Below the pieces are notes generated by a model, which had not been told where the DNA came from, did no database searches, and worked only from the letters and a program-made list of their open reading frames with translations. Shown piece by piece: positions 61,322 through 64,000 of a DNA stretch of 64,000 nt (position 1 is its first letter; every line of letters starts with the position of its first letter). The stretch lies in contig NZ_CP007035.1 of assembly GCF_000243115.2 (NCBI RefSeq), forward strand, positions 1,054,001 through 1,118,000, read 5' to 3'. This DNA is from Niabella soli DSM 19437 (lineage in GTDB: Bacteria; Bacteroidota; Bacteroidia; Chitinophagales; Chitinophagaceae). The position numbers were made by a program, and so were the translations under genes.

Positions 61322-64000
61322 TTAAAAATCAAGGTTTACCCCAACAGAATATTTTCTTTGATAAGGATAAGCCCAGCCATAACCGTCGATGATCGATTCG
61401 GGATCCACGAATTTTTTGATCTGGGAAAACTCAAACAAATTTTCCCCCGTAAAGAACACCCTGAAGCGCTGGATTCCAAACCGGTTGATCAGGCTATGCG
61501 GTAAACTATACCCTACTGTAAGATTTTTAATCCTTAAATAGGCGGCGCTCAGCAGGTATTTTGTTTGTGGAATATCGAGCCCCGCACCATAATTATTATC
61601 TGCCAGCCATGACTGCAATACCGGGTAATAAGCATTGGGGTTGGCATTAGCCAGCCCTGCATTAATATAAGACTGAGAGTAGGTAGCTTTTTCCGCATCA
61701 GTTGCAGCTGTTGCGCGGTAAAAATCCAGGTTCCAGGGATAAATATTTGCATAAGGCTGCTGATACGGCCCCCAGAACAGGTAGTGATGCGGGTAGTAAT
61801 CCATTTTTGCTATGCCTTGTAAGAATAGGGACATATCGATATTATTCCATCCCATATCGATATTAAAGGAATAACGATACCGCGGACTTGAATTACCGAT
61901 GATCTTCAGGTCAGCCGGGCTTTTATCGCTGGTGCCCCGTGTAATTTTCTGGTCACCGTTCAGATCCACATATTTTGGCCAGCCCGGCACAATATCAAGC
62001 GACCCCCAGGGAACAATGGCGCTTTCATCCAACTTGGCAATCTCATCTTTGCTCTTAAAGAATCCATCGCTCTGCAATCCCCAGATCTCACCGACTGTTT
62101 GACCCTGCCGGTACTTAGCCGCAAACAATCCCAGCGGGTTATCGTACCGGGTAATTTTACTTTTATCATCCCATAACTGCGCTTTTACATTAAAGGAGAA
62201 GGGCTTGTTTGCTACATTGAACGTAGTATTATAGGCCGCAGTAAGCTCCCAGCCTTTGGTAGACATATCTGCCGCATTCTGCTGCGGAGCCGTAGTACCC
62301 AGCACACCCGGAAGCACTCTCGAGGGCGCCAACATTCCCGTGGTGTTGCGTATATAATAATCGAACGTAAAGTTCAGGTGATTATTCAAAAATCCCAGGT
62401 CCGTACCCAAATTCGTTGAAGCTACGCTTTCCCAGGTATAGTTATTCGGGTCAACATTCAGGTTCGGAACAGTAGTGATCGGCTGTTGACCGGCCCCACC
62501 GATCAGATACCCTGAAGTGCCTTTTCCCAGCCCGGAGATATAGCCATAATAGTCAACCGACTGATTCCCTTGTTTCGCATAAGAGGCTCTGAGCTTGAAA
62601 GTGGAAACAGCGGAGGAAAGCCCTTTCCAGAAATTTTCTTTGTTCACCACCCAGGCGCCGGAAACACCGGGTGTAAAGGCCCAGCGGTCATTAGGAGGAA
62701 ATCTTGAAGACCCATCTTCGCGAGCAGTGAAGGTTGCAATATAGCGGTCATTGAATGTATAATCGGCCCGGCCAAAATAGCTCCGGATCGCATAATCATA
62801 ATAATCATATCCAAAACCTGATTGCGTGATGCTGGGATCGGAGCCCAATGTAAGACCGATATAAGGCAGGTTGGTGGAGATCAGTTGGTTCCGGTTTACC
62901 GACAAGGGATTCCACTGATAATACTCCTGGTTATAACCCGCGGTAAGTTTAATATTATGCGCCCCGAATGTTTTATTGTAGTTGGCAAACAGGTCATAAA
63001 TATCCTGTCGCACCACACCATTTACATTCGTAACCGATCCCGGTGCATTTACCGTTCTTACATCGTTAGGCCCGTAGCCTACCTGTATCGGCAAATAGGA
63101 ATAATACCCATTCCAAAGCTCTCTTTTATTGCTGGCGGTCCCGGTAATGGTCAGGTCGCCATTTAAAAGCGTTACGATACCTCTTAAAATGTTAGCAAAA
63201 CCGAAGCGGGTTTCTTTATTTCGTCCCCCGTCCGTTAATTCACCGGCTAGAATGCCGGCCGTATTATTGCCCCAGGATCCATCAGGGTTTTTAGGAACAT
63301 TCACGGGTTGCGTATAATATACATCGGTTATATTATAGGAGGGCATATCTTTTACCATCTGGTACACGCTGATATTATCTTCCACCCGCAACCATGAGGT
63401 GGGGCTGATGCCCAGGTTAGACCGTACGCCATACCGGTCCCATTCATTCTTGGTCAGTTTGATTAATCCATTTTCTTTAGTATAATCAGCCGATAACAAA
63501 TAGTTGATCGGATTTTTCCCCGAGGAAGATCCACTAAAGGAGAGGGTATGATACTGTGAGAAATTGGTATTGCTGAAAAAATAGTCGTTAAAATTATAGT
63601 TACCCATATAGGCCCATTTCGTAGGATCATCAGGATTCGGTTTTACATCCGGAGCCGATGAAGGATCGTCCGACCGCTGCTTGGCCCAGGTCTGTTCCCA
63701 GGGCGCAAAGGGAGAATATTTCCAGGGAGTGTTCTCGGTAGCAATGTTCATCACCTTTCTGTAAATAAACGGGTCTGTTACAGGATCGGGCATTACCGTT
63801 CTTTTAGAAAGGGCGAAATAATCATTATAAGAAACTGTATGGCGGCCACCTGATTTTCCCTTCTTGGTTACGATCATGATCACTCCAAAGGCTGCGCGCG
63901 CACCATAGATTGCGGCCGATGCACCATCTCTGAGCGTGGTGATCGACTCCACATCAGAAGGGTTAATGCGCAGCAGGTCGTCCGTCTGCGACGCCACACC
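61322..64000 (-). CDS. susC: SusC/RagA-family TonB-dependent receptor, 5' end outside the window
   Basis: At least 893 aa are visible; the gene runs off the right edge, so signal peptide, CarboxypepD_reg domain and the start of the plug are missing. The visible N-terminal part is the plug: INPSDVESITTLRDGASAAIYG, then GVIMIVTKKGKSG. The rest is a 22-strand barrel with typical SusC blocks (AFTPGVSGAWVVNKENFWKG; ASTNLGTDLGFLNNHLNFTFDYY; LRIKNLTVGYSLP) and a terminal YSVGVNLDF with the C-terminal aromatic. It imports oligosaccharides together with SusD. Transcription of the whole PUL down to ~38.7 kb probably starts beyond the window. Confidence 0.95.
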   Translation of the reverse strand, partial: GVASQTDDLLRINPSDVESITTLRDGASAAIYGARAAFGVIMIVTKKGKSGGRHTVSYNDYFALSKRTVMPDPVTDPFIYRKVMNIATENTPWKYSPFAPWEQTWAKQRSDDPSSAPDVKPNPDDPTKWAYMGNYNFNDYFFSNTNFSQYHTLSFSGSSSGKNPINYLLSADYTKENGLIKLTKNEWDRYGVRSNLGISPTSWLRVEDNISVYQMVKDMPSYNITDVYYTQPVNVPKNPDGSWGNNTAGILAGELTDGGRNKETRFGFANILRGIVTLLNGDLTITGTASNKRELWNGYYSYLPIQVGYGPNDVRTVNAPGSVTNVNGVVRQDIYDLFANYNKTFGAHNIKLTAGYNQEYYQWNPLSVNRNQLISTNLPYIGLTLGSDPSITQSGFGYDYYDYAIRSYFGRADYTFNDRYIATFTAREDGSSRFPPNDRWAFTPGVSGAWVVNKENFWKGLSSAVSTFKLRASYAKQGNQSVDYYGYISGLGKGTSGYLIGGAGQQPITTVPNLNVDPNNYTWESVASTNLGTDLGFLNNHLNFTFDYYIRNTTGMLAPSRVLPGVLGTTAPQQNAADMSTKGWELTAAYNTTFNVANKPFSFNVKAQLWDDKSKITRYDNPLGLFAAKYRQGQTVGEIWGLQSDGFFKSKDEIAKLDESAIVPWGSLDIVPGWPKYVDLNGDQKITRGTSDKSPADLKIIGNSSPRYRYSFNIDMGWNNIDMSLFLQGIAKMDYYPHHYLFWGPYQQPYANIYPWNLDFYRATAATDAEKATYSQSYINAGLANANPNAYYPVLQSWLADNNYGAGLDIPQTKYLLSAAYLRIKNLTVGYSLPHSLINRFGIQRFRVFFTGENLFEFSQIKKFVDPESIIDGYGWAYPYQRKYSVGVNLDF

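Noticed and set aside
1-64000. tRNA, rRNA or riboswitch genes
   Set aside because: I found no cloverleaf with a TTCGA-type T-loop in the spacers, no rRNA core sequences, and no FMN-type leader at ribF (only 58 bp separate ribF and purM).

Overview
The window looks like chromosomal DNA of a Bacteroidota bacterium, most likely family Chitinophagaceae (a Niabella- or Chitinophaga-like genus; this is inference from gene families, not a database match). The evidence is a SusC/SusD pair, many secreted glycoside hydrolases with typical Bacteroidota signal peptides, TTG-N19-TAAATTTG promoters, a FtsX/MacB-type permease of the two-domain Bacteroidota form, and planctomycete-type cytochrome/DUF1553/DUF1501 genes. 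No rRNA, tRNA or CRISPR array was recognised.

Layout. 1-7.6 kb: heparinase-like lyase, phosphocholine-specific phospholipase C, a small secreted protein, then the housekeeping genes ribF and purM. 7.6-17.4 kb: an accessory stretch with small genes on mixed strands, visibly AT-richer in parts. It holds an ORF6N protein, a VOC protein, an IS200-like single-tyrosine transposase inside an array of four-hairpin repeats, a DUF2071 protein, a protein with a HEPN-like RxxxxH motif, an XRE regulator facing a two-gene unit across a perfect 11-bp inverted repeat, and long gene-poor DNA. 17.4-25 kb: a 7TM-DISM-like membrane protein, GH172 (DUF2961), PKD-GH127 and an S1 sulfatase. 25-32.2 kb: a four-gene plus-strand operon of PSCyt/DUF1549/DUF1553, DUF1501, NHL-propeller and membrane cytochrome proteins. 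A lipoprotein cytochrome c and a second sulfatase follow. 34.8-38.6 kb: FtsX-type permease, TauE/SafE exporter and YqgE.

38.7-64 kb is one long minus-strand polysaccharide utilisation locus (PUL). In transcription order it is SusC (cut by the window edge), SusD, metallophosphoesterase, YncE/alkaline-phosphatase-like protein, an unrecognised probable glycosidase, GH97, another unrecognised secreted protein, GH110, GH29, two GH20 and GH2. GH110 (alpha-1,3-galactosidase), GH29 (alpha-fucosidase), GH2 (beta-galactosidase) and GH20 (beta-hexosaminidase) together could dismantle a Gal-alpha-1,3-(Fuc)Gal-beta-GlcNAc glycan, such as a blood-group-B or alpha-Gal epitope, one sugar at a time. That substrate is inference.

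Non-coding structure is rich. At least three families of dispersed hairpin repeats occur between genes. The most striking is a four-hairpin unit with TAC/GTA loops: three copies surround the IS200-like transposase gene and a diverged, compensatory-mutated copy lies 21 kb away. A second family is a hairpin with variable arms around a GTGTCCNCAC core.
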